Below, one piece after another: positions 33,041-44,151 of a stretch of DNA of 64,000 bases. The notes under the pieces are model-generated. The model searched no databases. It was not told the DNA's origin and worked only from the letters and a program-made list of their open reading frames with translations. This DNA comes from Forficula auricularia. Lineage: Eukaryota; Arthropoda; Insecta; Dermaptera; Forficulidae. Made by a program: the position numbers and the translations under genes. The number at the start of each line of letters is the position of its first letter. Within the stretch, counting starts at the first letter, position 1. Location of the stretch: the NCBI GenBank assembly GCA_024734495.1, contig JALMQS010000030.1, forward strand, positions 5,309,712 to 5,373,711, in the 5' to 3' direction.

Positions 33041-33103
33041 GTTGGAGTTGGTGGTGTTTCACAAGGAGAAAAATTAAAATACAAAGATTCTTTTAGTTTA
33101 CTC

Positions 33104-33134
33104 TATATATTTCGAGCTCTTAACTCATCGTCAG
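33104..33134 (-). ncRNA. hammerhead ribozyme motif, GAG family, downstream of a Penelope endonuclease
   Basis: The minus strand reads CUC, CUGACGA, an unpaired U, stem II GAG/CUC with a UUAAGAG loop, GAA, stem III AUAUAU, A, then GAG. Stem I has three pairs. It lies about 500 bp downstream of the GIY-YIG relic on the same strand. Flanking words GTGGTGTTTCACAAGGAG link it to the 26.5 kb palindrome. Confidence 0.7.
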
Positions 33135-33605
33135 GAGAACATTGACTAAAGATAACATGATATTTTGAACAGAATTTATTTTAATTTTAATATGATGTAC
33201 AGTTATTTATGACTTAGTGTAAATATGAAAGAATTATCAGAAGGATGGGATGGCTTTAGAGCCGAAAGAACAGATGTAGGGGGACAAAGGGCTGGAATAA
33301 AGAAAAGATATTTATACTTGGAAGTTGCCGAAAATTATGTATGTGTTATAAAGGAGGGCAATAAACTATGGAATGCAATGAGGGTGCATAGCGAAAATTT
33401 CATCTCTCATTTTCTATTTAAAAAAATAAATAAAAATTAAAAATAAACCCACCATACACTCTCATCGCACTCCAATTCAAATTAAATATCATTGATTAAG
33501 ATGTCAATTATTGGTGAAGTTTTGATGTCTGTTTGATTGTTCAAGATGTTTTGATTAAGGTGTATGGCCTTTTTAATTTCAGCTGACTCCAATAAATCCA
33601 ATTTC

Positions 33606-34310
33606 CTACTTTTTGGAATGAAATGTAAATGGAGGGGTTGGTCGATGAAGGTGAATGGTTGTGGTCAAACAAATGATCTGCAAAAGCCGAGGTATAACTA
33701 AGAGGGGGGCATTTGGGTTCAAACTATTCACCTGTAGATTGCGAAGAGATCTCATATGTTCAACGTGGCGTTGATTGAAAGATCTACCTGTTTGTCCGAT
33801 ATAAAACGATTGACAGTCATTACATTGCAATTTATATACACCACTCATTGTTATTGGTTTAATTATATCGATTTTATTGTTAACCAATATGGATGAAAGG
33901 TTGTTCCTGTTATAGAATGCGGGGGTGATATTAAGTTTGCGAAACATATTAGCTATAGGGTAGCTGAGTGAAGAATGGAAATAAAGTTTTTTAAAGTTTT
34001 TTCTTTTGTTGGGATGATGGAATATAAAAGGGGGCTGTTATTTTATAAATTACCTTTTTCTGAATATTGTCGATCAAGTGTCGGGGGTAATTGTTATTAT
34101 CGCTTATTTTGTGGATGATAGCTAATTCATGGTTATGGTGTTCTGAGGTTAAAGGAATGTTTTCTAATCTATTGAACATTGAGTAGAAAACAGATAATTT
34201 AGTGTTGAGGGGTGGTTAGAATCATAGGGAATTATAGTGTCTGTGAAAGTAGGTTTTCGGTAGATTTGATATTCAAACCTAATTTAATTTTAACAATGTT
34301 TCACTATAAA
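33606..34310 (-). pseudogene. Penelope-like element C-terminus with GIY-YIG endonuclease
   Basis: The endonuclease of Penelope-like elements nicks target DNA to prime reverse transcription. The frame at 33606-33947 contains GVYKLQCNDCQSFYIGQTGRS, i.e. the GVY...YIG motif with the two Cys that PLE endonucleases add and the downstream Arg. Upstream, 33991-34179 in another frame has SEHHNHELAIIHKISDNNNYPRHLI, which corresponds to the linker after the RT in PLEs. The reverse transcriptase is missing. Frame changes near 33960 and the loss of the N-terminal part make this a relic. The hammerhead at 33104 follows on the same strand. Confidence 0.8.
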
Positions 34311-34359
34311 CCAACACCGCGTTCCCTAAATTTTATTCATACTTTTAACATTACAATAA

Positions 34360-34754
34360 AATTAACTCACTCGACTCCCTAGCTCACTGAAGAAACGTTT
34401 CTGCCCTTTCCCTGTACTACAGATACTATCATGGTGTCTGTTCAGTCAAACTGAAATCAATTATCCCCCCTAAAGCCCTCTTTACGAGAAACAAACGATT
34501 ATTGAACGCTCAGCACCCTTCATTGTCAAAATGGATAAAAATCGAACAAGCGCTTTCGCCAACTCTTTTATTCCTATGACCTCCAGAGACTGAAACTCGC
34601 TCCCAGCCACCGTCTTCCCCGTGACTTATAACCTTCAGCTGTTTAAGACCCGTATCCACAGATACCTTCGACCTCTACCCAGCCCATAAAATCCCTTCTT
34701 CTTGTTCTTTTCACGATGGAGGAGCCATCCCGGGCCTTTAGGGGGTGCATCTTT

Positions 34755-34785
<31 letters not shown>

Positions 34786-34795
34786 TTTCAACGGC
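34360..34795 (+). mobile_element. LINE 3' end with TTTA tail
   Basis: Similar at the nucleotide level to the C-terminal coding region of the LINE at 4701 (the RRDVSALSLFYRYY and SRNWNSLP regions), but with stops. It ends in GCCTTTAGGGGGTGCATC and a TTTA tandem repeat (about 34753-34789), which is the true 3' tail of the element. Confidence 0.75.
34753..34789 (+). repeat. (TTTA)n tail
   Basis: About nine copies of a 4-bp unit follow the LINE 3' end directly. Confidence 0.9.
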
Positions 34796-35599
34796 ATGTG
34801 CCTTTAAAAACATTACAAAAAGTAATACAAAGAAACACTAAGTAAAAAGTAGAGAAAAAAACAATAATGTTAAACATACAAATACTAAACAACAATACAG
34901 AGTAAATCAGATATAATAATTATGATAGTGAGTATTTAAATATATGAAAGTGTGTTTATTTTTATAATTCTAGACATTCTGTTGGTATCTATAGTAAAGT
35001 TCAAAACGCATGTTTTTGGGAAAGGGCGTTATAAGCGATGCTTAATCTATAAATAGGGTTGGTTTCGGAATGACGTGTAAATGGAACTGGTGGATAGAAT
35101 GGTTGATTCTGTCGTAGTGGGTACGAGGGATTGTTCAGTGGAAAAAGAATTTTAAGCTCAGGACAACGAATGGTATCAGACATAATTTTAAAAGTGAAGA
35201 AAAGTTTTTGGTGTAAATCCTTCTCTCATCATTTTCATTTAAAAAAAATCATAGTGGACGTATATAATGGAAAACAATCAATCTAACGTATTCGTCAGTC
35301 CATGAGGCGAAGATTAGAATGTTGTAATGATGGTCAAGGTGGACATTTTGAACATTTTTTATCATTTATAATTGAGTGTTTTTCATTGTACACGGCCACT
35401 ATGATTTTATTGTAATGTTAAAAGTATGAGTTGGATTATGACAGAAATAAAATATTAAAATCGCTTTAGGTCTGAAACTAGGTATTTCCGGACATATGTT
35501 TATATATGAACTTGTTTTATTATTTTGAGATGTATTATTATATACCTTTAAATCCGTGACCTCTATTTTTTAAACCCCCTGTATATTGGTCAGGTTCTA

Positions 35600-35990
35600 T
35601 ATATAGAGAATGCTCTATAAACATCAAGAAAGCCCAAATCCGCCCCTGTATCGAATACGGTCAGCATCTGTGTAGCGGGACCTCCAAGCATTCTCTTGCC
35701 AGCCAGGATGCAATTTAGAAACGATTCAACAGAGTAATAGACAATGTGATTCCTTACCATCTCTCTCCACTAGCTGAAGAAGCGTTTCCGCGCATTTTTT
35801 ATTTTATAGATACTATCATGGCGTATGATCTGATTGGCTGAAGTCAATAATTCTCCCGAAAGTTTGCTTTCTTCCAACTGGAAAACTGGGGGGAATGTTC
35901 GAAAACCGAACCACTTAATTCGCCAATATGTTTATCCCCATGACTTCAAGGAACTGGAATTGTCTCCCGACGTCTTTCCTTTCACTTATA
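35600..35990 (+). pseudogene. LINE reverse-transcriptase C-terminal relic
   Basis: The plus strand parallels the 4701 LINE from ECSINIKKAQIRPCIEYG onwards (KAQIRPCLEYG in the 4.7 kb copy) into the region before the C-terminal domain. It is full of stops and interrupted by the MITE at 35991. Confidence 0.7.
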
Positions 35991-36410
35991 GGGCCTCTTC
36001 ACACTAGCTAATTCCCAGGCGACTCAACAGAAACTCGAGTATCCTGAGAGTATCTTAGAATCCACTTCCAATGTTGAGTAGTGGGGAGACACAAACGGAG
36101 CGATTCCCAAGAAACTCGTATTCTACTAGTCTAGGAAACTTGCCAGGAAGGTCGCCAGTCGGTTGAGTCTCTTGTGCGTCTCCTGACCTTGAGGGAAACA
36201 TGACCTTAATGAATAATGTCAAAACAGTTGAACGAGGGTTCACCTCGGCTAGAAGCAGACTGAATCGCTTTACAGTATTCTCAGTATAACTAAGTACTAA
36301 GTACTAACTATACTAAGTCGGCTGTGGCTATCCTAAGCACAGGCAACTCAAATTGACGATACTCGAGTTTGCGTTGCGTCGCCTGCGAATTGACTAGTGT
36401 GGTGAGGGTC
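35991..36410. mobile_element. 420-bp MITE in a LINE relic
   Basis: The terminal inverted repeats of about 54 bp contain ACACTAG, CAATTC and GGCGAC in matching order, beginning GGGCCTC at the left and GACCCTC (inverted) at the right. The adjacent 3-mers ATA and TTA fit imperfectly with the 3-bp TWA duplication of PIF/Harbinger elements. It has no coding sequence. Confidence 0.7.
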
Positions 36411-36419
36411 TTATTACCT

Positions 36420-37790
36420 TGATAAAAAGTTGATCTACAACCTCTCTCTTGATCACTCTCTTCATTTTGAAAATGCAAGGGTCTGTCAAAGCCTTAATTA
36501 GTAACCACATCTTTTCAATGCGCCCGGTCTTGCATAGGTTTCATTTTAAAAAATATTCAACAGAAAAATAATAATAATGCAGCATAAATTGATGTGATAC
36601 GTTAAACGATTTTTTGTTAAAAAATATATGTTTTTTTTGCATAAATATTTATGGCATGGGGATATGATTGATTAATTTAAATTATTTTTTATTTCATTTT
36701 AAATATTACTAATGTTTAAAAAATTAAATACATTTTCTAATGGTATTTTAATAAAAAAATAAAAAATAAAAAAAAATAAATAAAGAAAAAATTAAAAAAA
36801 CGAATTTTTTAATTTTATTTCAATGTATTGATAGTTTTCAAAAATGTTATTAAGTTTTTTCATATAAATGTATTATATATTATATTAGAGGAGTGCTGAA
36901 TTGAAAATCATAAAAAAATTGAATTGCTTAAAATTAATCCAAACTCATATGAGTTTTAAAATGAAAATATCTGTTCCCGTAAACTCTGGAGGGTAATAAT
37001 AGTTCCAGCAAGAAGAATCATCTTTAAGAGGGTTTTAATTAAAACCTATAGAGACAGAGCGAGGGCACAGGAACAATGAAATAAGACCGAGAGAGAACAA
37101 GTGGTAAAAGACAAGGGAAGAACGAGCGCAAAAAGAACATGTCCAAATGATACACGATATGGATGGAAAGACACGAAAAGACGCAATTAGAACTTGTAGC
37201 TCTTTTGTGTTGGTTACTTTTCCATTCGATGCGGTCTTTGATTTAAGTAGATTTGAAGCTTGTCTCAGAATTATTTGTTAAAGAAAAAAATAGTATGATT
37301 TATATGCTCATTATTTTAAAAAACACACTTTTGGAAAAATCTAGCCAAAGGATAATTTTTCAAAAACTCATTATAGTCCAAGATTCCGACTTAGGTCGAC
37401 CTTCACCTATCGAGTTTTCTTATGAAATTACTATTTTGATAATATAATGAAGATAAAAGTAAATAAATATTATATGAAATGTTCATATATTATTTATTTA
37501 CTTTTATCTTTATTAAAGATGTTTCACCTTGCACCAACACCAACAATAAACACTTACAATGGTTTGTAAGATATTTGCGTACCAATTTTCAGCTCATTAA
37601 CAAAAACCTTACAAAATTGGCATTTTGTTACCATTATAAAATTTATAGGTGTTATGCAAATGACACACAGTAGCTTTGTGATAGAATTGTTGTACTTGTA
37701 CTATTATTCATCATGAATTTTTTAAAAAACAATTTGAAAATTATATATCAATATCTAAAATTTTTATCACACAGTGTCAATTATTTCATC
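36420..37790. other. unassigned stretch
   Basis: AT-rich with A-rich low complexity at about 36740-36800. No gene recognised. Confidence 0.4.
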
Positions 37791-37798
37791 AACAATAC

Positions 37799-38816
37799 AA
37801 ATAAACTGCAACGGATCGTTGCTAAACTTTATCCAAATTCATTTGAAATATTAATATGTTTATTCCTTTATTATTAATCAGATATCACTTGCAATTTGCA
37901 GTTCCTGTTGACTTTAATTCAAAAATAATGATCGATTCTCATTTAATAGTCGAGGATTAACCATTTTATATTGGATTTTTGACGTTTCGGTTTAAATTGG
38001 TAACCATTGCTGAAGACATTGAGGAATCGACTTAAAAACAAAAATAGCGATTGATTCTCATCTATAACGTGAGGAATAATAATTCTACATTAGATTTTTG
38101 ACGCTTCGATTATTATTGGTAACCATTGCTTAAGATATGGAGGAATCGGCTTAAAATCAAAAATAACGATCGATTCTTGTCTAATACTAGACTAGAGGAA
38201 TAACCTTTATTGCATTCCATTTTTGATGTTTTGACTATTAATGGCAACCTTTCCTGAAAACGTGGAAGAATCGACTTAAAATCAAAAAGACTAAATTCTT
38301 TTTTGGCAAACAACTCAAGCTTGATTGGAAGTATTCAATGAGATTGAATTTTAACACGTGACGGTTTTGCCAAAAATTACCTGGAATCTCGTCGAGAGGC
38401 CAAAAAGTGCCATTTTTTTTGGAAGTGCGTGGGGATGTATGTATGTATGTATGTGTGTGTGTTATCGTTTTTTTCGTCCACGATTTTTTCCACACCTTTG
38501 CGCTGATTGAAATGAAATTGAAAAACCTACCATTAGTTTAACAAAATGAAGCGCTGATTAGTTTTTGGTACATATCGGTCCACAAACATTAGTACTTTAT
38601 TTCAGTACTTTTTTAGTTTTTTCTAAATATCTTGAAAATGAGTTAAACAATTTTGATGAAATTTAATATCCTAATTAAGTACTTTGAGGACCACAAAAAA
38701 GGTTAAATAAAGTTTTTAGTAAAATTATATTTTAAAGTACTTTACTCAAGAACATATTAATATTACAAATGAATTTGGATAAAGTTTAGCAACGATCCGT
38801 TGCAGTTTATTTAATT
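37799..38816. mobile_element. family W: 60-bp inverted-repeat element with internal tandem repeats
   Basis: The terminal inverted repeats of about 60 bp read AATAAACTGCAACGGATCGT and then CCAAATTCATTTG at the left and their complements at the right, almost perfectly. The interior holds about three copies of a 118-bp unit (37918-38290) and then unique sequence including a (GTAT)n/(GT)n microsatellite. A second copy, missing the right end, begins at 46018, and an internal fragment occurs at 56505. No coding sequence. Confidence 0.8.
37918..38290 (-). repeat. 118-bp tandem repeat with hammerhead-like half-motif
   Basis: About three units, each with (on the minus strand) a stem such as GGUUACC followed by GAAACGUC in the best-preserved unit. 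CUGANGA is replaced by a sequence like UCAGCAA, so the units hold only the stem II to stem III side of a hammerhead. Confidence 0.65.
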
Positions 38817-38856
38817 CTAGTGTTAAAAGTGTTAAATGATGTTTAACTTTTTAACC

Positions 38857-40447
38857 GACTTCAAAAAAGGAGGAGGTTCTCTATTCGACTGAATTTTTTT
38901 GCATTGGGTTTAGTCTAGTTTCCGATTGGTCCCGTTTTTTGTTTCATTGGTATTAGACCTTTTTTCTTAAGTTTGTTCAGGCCTAACTTCTTTGTCTATG
39001 AACCGATTTTGATGATTCTTTTTTTATTGGAAAGGAGATATCTTAGGGATCGTGCTATATTAATTTGGTCAAGTTCTGATGATATGATCAACGACGAAAT
39101 AACGTAAATCTTTAATTCTTATGAGCAAATAATATATTATATAAATAAAATCTTTTATAAAAATAAGCTGACCTGTTCTGATGTGACCATACACTTGACT
39201 TTACCATACAACCTGGCCCTTAAAATTATTTATAATCATATAGGGGGCGTTAGTTTTTGAATTTTTATACTTCTGGGGTATATGTATACAAAATTTGGTT
39301 GAGTTTGGTAAATGGGCAAGATTTTCATTTTTGACCCTATACCACCCCCCCCCCCATTTTGGGCGGTTAGTTTTTGCATTTTTAGACTTCTGGGATCCCA
39401 CTGATTATGTATACAAAATTTGGTTGTGTTTGATAAATGGCCAAGATTTTCATTTTTAACCCCCCCTCCACCCCCTTTAATTTTGGGTCGATATGCACCA
39501 AAATCTAATCAGCTCTTCATCTAAATGGACCAAAACTACGTGTGAAATTTGGTTTCGATATTCGCACTAGTTTTTGAGCTAGTTCGTCCACAAAAATTTG
39601 GTAACGCACAGACTAACTAACTGACAACCAGACTAACAGACATTTTGACAAAACAATTATTATCTCGAAAAATATAATTTTTTCGATGTTCACTTATTAG
39701 GGCTTTTTTGTAGAGCGAAATGCCATGGTTTCGCTCAATTTTTTTAATCAAAATAGTTTCAGCCGTTTTTTAGATATTTTGAAAAAATAAGGAAAAAAAA
39801 CACTTTTTTCATGCACGATTACAATACTTGACCATACCCTGTATAGTAAAGTAAAAATCTTATATAACATTCATTTAAAACCCGTAAACGTTTTGAGAAA
39901 ATTTCTATATTTTTTAATTGAATTTTTTTATCATTTTCTGATTCATTCGCCTGACGCTTTCTCTTACAAGATGCATGCAAGGTATTATATTAAGTCACTA
40001 TTAATAACATCACTAAAAAGAGAAAAATAAAAATAATTTTTATAAAAAAAATAAAACCGACTTCAAAAAACTTAAATGCAACAAATAAAATAATAATAAC
40101 TCAAAAATCAATTAAAATACACTAAAAGGTATAAAATATTTATCTTATTTAGTTACAACTAAACGACAAAATATTAACATGAAATTACTTTTTGAAGTCG
40201 GTGCCAAACATATATATTTTATGAATCGCACTTGACGGATCTTACTTAGTACGTTTGGCGGGCACGCTCGCTTATAGGTATAGTTTGTTTGGCACCGACT
40301 TCAAAAAGTAATTTCATGTTAATATTTCGTCTTTTCGTTGTAACTAAATAAGATAAATATTTTATACCTTTTAGTGTATTTTATTTGATTTTTGAGTTAT
40401 TATTATTTTATTTGTTGCATTTAAGTTTTTTGAAGTCGGTTTTATTT
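38857..40447 (+). repeat. family Y copy 2 with family X inserted
   Basis: Starts AACCGACTTCAAAAAAGG and ends TTTTTTGAAGTCGGTTT. It matches the reverse complement of 15483-16607. The foldback part at about 40120-40330 has GGCACCGACTTCAAAAAG on the arms. The family X insertion at 39176-39850 is missing in copy 1, which therefore acts as an empty site. Confidence 0.75.
39176..39850 (-). repeat. family X copy inserted in family Y
   Basis: The minus strand starts at TTGACCATACCC (reverse complement of the usual start) and ends at AAGCTGACCTG. The flanks correspond to a continuous sequence in family Y copy 1 near 16240, with a run of A at the junction that could be a target duplication of 4-5 bp. 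The minisatellite has two units. Confidence 0.75.
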
Positions 40448-40449
40448 TT

Positions 40450-41280
40450 ATTTTTTATTATATTTAACCCGTCACTGGTCTGATGGTGTTTATTGTTCCT
40501 CAGGAAATTTCGTTTTAAATGTATAAGCTGATTTATCTATAGATGAATGCGTTCATATACTTTTCAGTCAGTTAGCATTCCTTATATATCCCAAGTAAGG
40601 TTAATATTCGGTAATTCCGGTAGGTAGACGAAGCTCATTGTGTATAAATGTCTGAAATAAAGAGAAAATCAATTTGCTGTTCGTGTGTCTGTAATATGTC
40701 TATATGTCTGGATCCCATCTTTAAAAGCTACTTATCTAATGAACGACAACGTTAGACACCTATTTTCCGAAAAAATGAAGATACTAATTGATTTGTTATT
40801 GACCTAATGATTGCTTTTCGGAAAATAAGTAATTAATGGAAACGACATACTACATGCCTTCTCCTTTATTTTATTAATATAACCAATTAAGATAAAAAAG
40901 AAATATTTACCTATAAGAAGAAGATATATTAATTTAATTTTACAAGACAATATCACAACATATACAGTAATAAATATCAATATAGTTAGAAACGACCAGT
41001 GAATTTAAGAATGTTAAATAAAAAATAATTAAAAGGTTTTGAGGTTTATTTTTCTTATTAATTCTTTACTGTGGGAAAAAATCACACCTAAGAACATAAA
41101 GAAAATGTCCGAAACGTAATATTTATTGGCCAACTTATGCCAATACTGGTAATGCAATATTCTCTTTAGGAATAATAGTAGTTGAGTTTCTAGCGAGATG
41201 GAAGGTCACAGCTCCCACTATTCCATTGAAATTGGGAAGGATGTAATGCCATCCAGACACAATGTCTGTAGATGGTCACC
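40450..41280. other. unassigned stretch
   Basis: AT-rich, no coding or repeat signal recognised. Confidence 0.4.
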
Positions 41281-41284
41281 CAAA

Positions 41285-41525
41285 TCAGTATGAACGTAGT
41301 TAATGGGGCTATTTCCCCTACAAAACTCATCCCTCCCCCTTAGAAAAATCGAAACACGATTATTACGAGGCACTTATGTATTTCTTATTAAATTATTTCG
41401 TTACTTCCAAAATTTGTCAATTGCTTTAAAAAAGTTAGTTGATCTCTAATCGGATACCGAAATTGAATCCTTGTTTAGGTAGGCTAATCAGCTGCCCTCT
41501 TAGAAAAACTCCCTAACTACGCGTC
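41285..41525. repeat. dispersed repeat, partner of 4328-4575
   Basis: Reverse-complement similarity to 4328-4575 across several ordered blocks, with an A/T-rich centre. Confidence 0.5.
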
Positions 41526-41529
41526 TACA

Positions 41530-42176
41530 ACTAACTAAAATCCGCATCAGAACAAACTGCACCACTATTAGAAACCAACGAATGCAAGAGAAATTAAGAA
41601 AGAGCTGAAAGATGCAGTTGGCTTGTTACCCCTCAGTTGGCCCCCTCCAGTTGGTATTATAGTAGTCTCGAAAACTCGGCACTCGATAACCCGGCAGGGC
41701 AAAAAAAAACCCACTAGTTTTTGCAAAGTTGGCTAGCTAATTTACATTATAGACAGCTTTTTGCCTTCATAAAGTATTTTTCCGAGGTCTGTCTTATCAT
41801 GTAAATTACTGTACTATTTTCATTTTCATGTAATAAAGGCTCTATGCCTTCATAAAGTACGTACTTTTCCTTTGTTTAAGGGTATTTGGGCAGTTTATTC
41901 TCTGTTGTATTCTCAAGCAAACAATACATACAAGTACAGGACTGTATTTTCTGAAGTAACAGTGGTGCTTATTCTTTTTCAACCCCATTCCTGATAACCT
42001 GGTATTTTCACAAACTCGGCCACCCTTCTGTTGACATTAGGCCTAGTTTTTGGGACTCTATTTTATTTGGATTTCACTGGATTTGATTGAGAAGGTCTAA
42101 AGGGAAAACTGAAAGTTAAGACACTTTCAATTGAAACTTACGGATATACCTCATTTATAATATATATAATATTATA

Positions 42177-42216
<40 letters not shown>

Positions 42217-42780
42217 CAATGCGATTGTTGATAGTTGCTGACCAAAAGGATTGACCTAAATCTGAAATTATTTAATTACACATTCATATTTATTTGTTTA
42301 TACCAAATTCTAAGATCAATGATAATTTACCAATTTGACGTTTTTTTTATCAAAAAATGCACTAATTTAAAATTTCATTATTAAATCATAAAGGTGTCTA
42401 TTAATTTATGGAATTACTAAGTAAAAACCAAATTCTATTTTCGTTCCGCTTAACCTTCTCATCTTAATTACTAATGAATATATTATTTAAATGTATAATT
42501 AAAATGTCAACTTGATAAGTTCAGAAAAGAATGATAATTTTCTCAAACTCCATTTTTTATGAAAATTAATTAAAATGGTCGAGTTGTGGATATTGAAAAA
42601 CTGAGAAGAATCGCAAAAAAGAGAATGAATTCTTTTTTTAATGAGTTTCGAACCTTTGATGTTTTAAAAAATAAAAGGAATAATTAACCCCAAACAAAAA
42701 TTTAAGTATAATAATCCTCTTATAAAGAGAAAGGAATTAATTAATAACCAATAGGATTAGCTTTCAAAAGTTATTTAATT
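41530..42780. other. unassigned stretch with an AT microsatellite
   Basis: A pair of CTCG...AACCCGGCA / TGATAACCTGG segments at about 41665-41700 and 41990-42030 recalls pogo-type ends, but too weakly to call. A pure (AT)n tract is at 42179-42214. The rest is AT-rich. Confidence 0.4.
42179..42214. repeat. (AT)n microsatellite
   Basis: About 17 uninterrupted AT units. Confidence 0.95.
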
Positions 42781-42838
42781 TTTTTAAGCGGACTGCATCT
42801 GAATTCCCAACTTCCAAATTCTCTTTCTTTTTGTTTTC

Positions 42839-43005
42839 TCATTTCTTTACTACTATATTTCCGTCTCTCATTGCACCATTTAAGTCTTTTTCCCATGTTC
42901 TCCGAGGTCCTTCTCGTTTTCTAGAAATTGCTGGATTATACATGATCACTCTCTTCGCCCATTTCGATCCATTCATTCTCATCACAATTCTCTGAAGCTG
43001 TTTTA
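42839..43005 (-). pseudogene. LINE C-terminal relic
   Basis: The minus strand encodes IVMRMNGSKWAKRVIMYNPA and then RKREGPRRTWEKDL up to a stop at 42839. This is the C-terminal signature (R/KWA...W.P...R..GRP..TW) of RTE-like and related LINEs. The upstream RT is gone. Confidence 0.65.
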
Positions 43006-43199
43006 TCTCAATTGGGTGTCTATAGTATTCTGAACTTCCACTAGATTTCTTAAACCAGTCGTTTCTTAGTTATAACCCAGTGGGGATAAACTTTAAACCA
43101 GTGTTTCTCAAAGTGTGTTCCGCGGAACCCTGGGGTTCCACAAAAAAATTCACGGGAGGTGAAAAAATTCTAGCGTTCAAATGGAAGGTGCAGTTTTGG

Positions 43200-43530
43200 A
43201 TTAGTTGTGTGAATCGCAGAGATCTCGAGTGTTTTCTAGCTATGAAGGATATTTTGGAAGAAGATCTAAATACCAGTCAATATTCGAAAATCATTCATCA
43301 CTTGGAATGTCTGAATAAATCATTTGAACGTTATTTCACTGATGATAATTTCAAAAATAATTCCTGTGTGAAAAATCCTTTTGTTGTATTGAAGAGTGAG
43401 CCTCCTTTTTTACAACAGGATTATGAAAATTTTATGTAAATGACTTCAGATTCTTCACTGCCTATAAAACGATGCCTTTGGCAAAATTTTGGTCTAGTTC
43501 TCTAGTTTAACAGGCGAATATCCACAGTTG
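43200..43530 (+). pseudogene. hAT transposase, N-side fragment
   Basis: Encodes LECFLAMKDILEEDLNTSQY and then HLECLNKSFERYF...CVKNPF, the C-terminal half of the catalytic domain in hAT transposases of the ZBED5/FAM200 type. A frame change follows near 43440. The ribonuclease-H catalytic region and zinc finger upstream are deleted. The LTR element starts at 43535. Confidence 0.75.
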
Positions 43531-43534
43531 ACCC

Positions 43535-43666
43535 TATTACGATCATTTTAATTAAGAACTCGTAATCTCATTTAAAAACATTTATTTAACAACAATATCA
43601 ACATATAAATATAAATACAAACAATAGAACGATTAACAATACATCAAGTAAGCTTTGTACGCATCA
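43535..43666 (-). repeat. 3' LTR
   Basis: 132 bp, starts TGATGCGTAC and ends CGTAATA on the element strand. It differs from the other LTR by about one substitution and one A in a run. Confidence 0.9.
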
Positions 43667-43680
43667 ATTCTCCCCTCCTT
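43667..43680 (-). promoter_or_regulatory. polypurine tract
   Basis: On the element strand AAGGAGGGGAGAAT lies directly before the 3' LTR, where plus-strand DNA synthesis would be primed. Confidence 0.8.
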
Positions 43681-43707
43681 AGAACACGGACGCAGCTTCC
43701 CACAGGA

Positions 43708-44151
43708 TCATTCTTCTTTCTTCCTAGGTTTAAAATAACTCGAATGATATTTAACTAACCTTCCCCTTTCTTGACTATTTTCAATAATTTTTGCTCCATC
43801 CATCGATTTTTCTAAATATAATTTTATTTGATGAAGTAACTCTTCCTTATTTTGATTTAATTTCATCTGACCAGCATCTAGTTTCTCCTCTTCCATTATA
43901 TTCAACTCATCCTCCTTGACTTCCTTCAACCAGTACGGAATTAAATCATCTTCATTAGTTAATGCCCTTCTACTTTCCTCTATTTCTAATTCCATTGATG
44001 GACTAATGATTTCCGAAAATTTATTCACACAACAAATAATATGACTACCGATCTCACTTTCTATTCCTACTTTCTTAGGGAATCCTACTGCTTTTTGGAC
44101 AAGGAACTCCCTTTTTCCTTGCCCCTCCACTCGTTTCCCTTCTTGAAGCAA
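43708..44151 (-). CDS. pol remnant reached by -1 frameshift from gag
   Basis: This 147-codon frame is offset by -1 from gag and overlaps its last 67 nt. After the slippery heptamer the reading would continue as GKRVEGQGKREFLVQKAVGF. It lacks protease, RT, RNase H and integrase motifs. Its end KYHSSYFKPRKKEE resembles the basic tail of gypsy-type integrases and lies just before the polypurine tract, so I infer that an internal deletion joined the start of pol to its very end. The ATG is irrelevant if the frame is entered by frameshifting. Confidence 0.65.
   Translation of the reverse strand: MLQEGKRVEGQGKREFLVQKAVGFPKKVGIESEIGSHIICCVNKFSEIISPSMELEIEESRRALTNEDDLIPYWLKEVKEDELNIMEEEKLDAGQMKLNQNKEELLHQIKLYLEKSMDGAKIIENSQERGRLVKYHSSYFKPRKKEE

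Noticed and set aside
34380..34405. CUGAAGA followed by AAACGUUUC looked like a hammerhead core
   Set aside because: It lies in LINE-derived coding sequence (the LAHRRDVSAL region), has no stem II and no GAAA at the right distance.
37918..38290. Tandem 118-bp repeat considered as a CRISPR array
   Set aside because: Units are contiguous and divergent with no constant repeat plus variable spacer, and the genome is eukaryotic.
41665..42030. Possible pogo/Tigger-type element ends
   Set aside because: Only a weak similarity between CTCGAAAACTCGGC-like ends; no transposase or target duplication was found.
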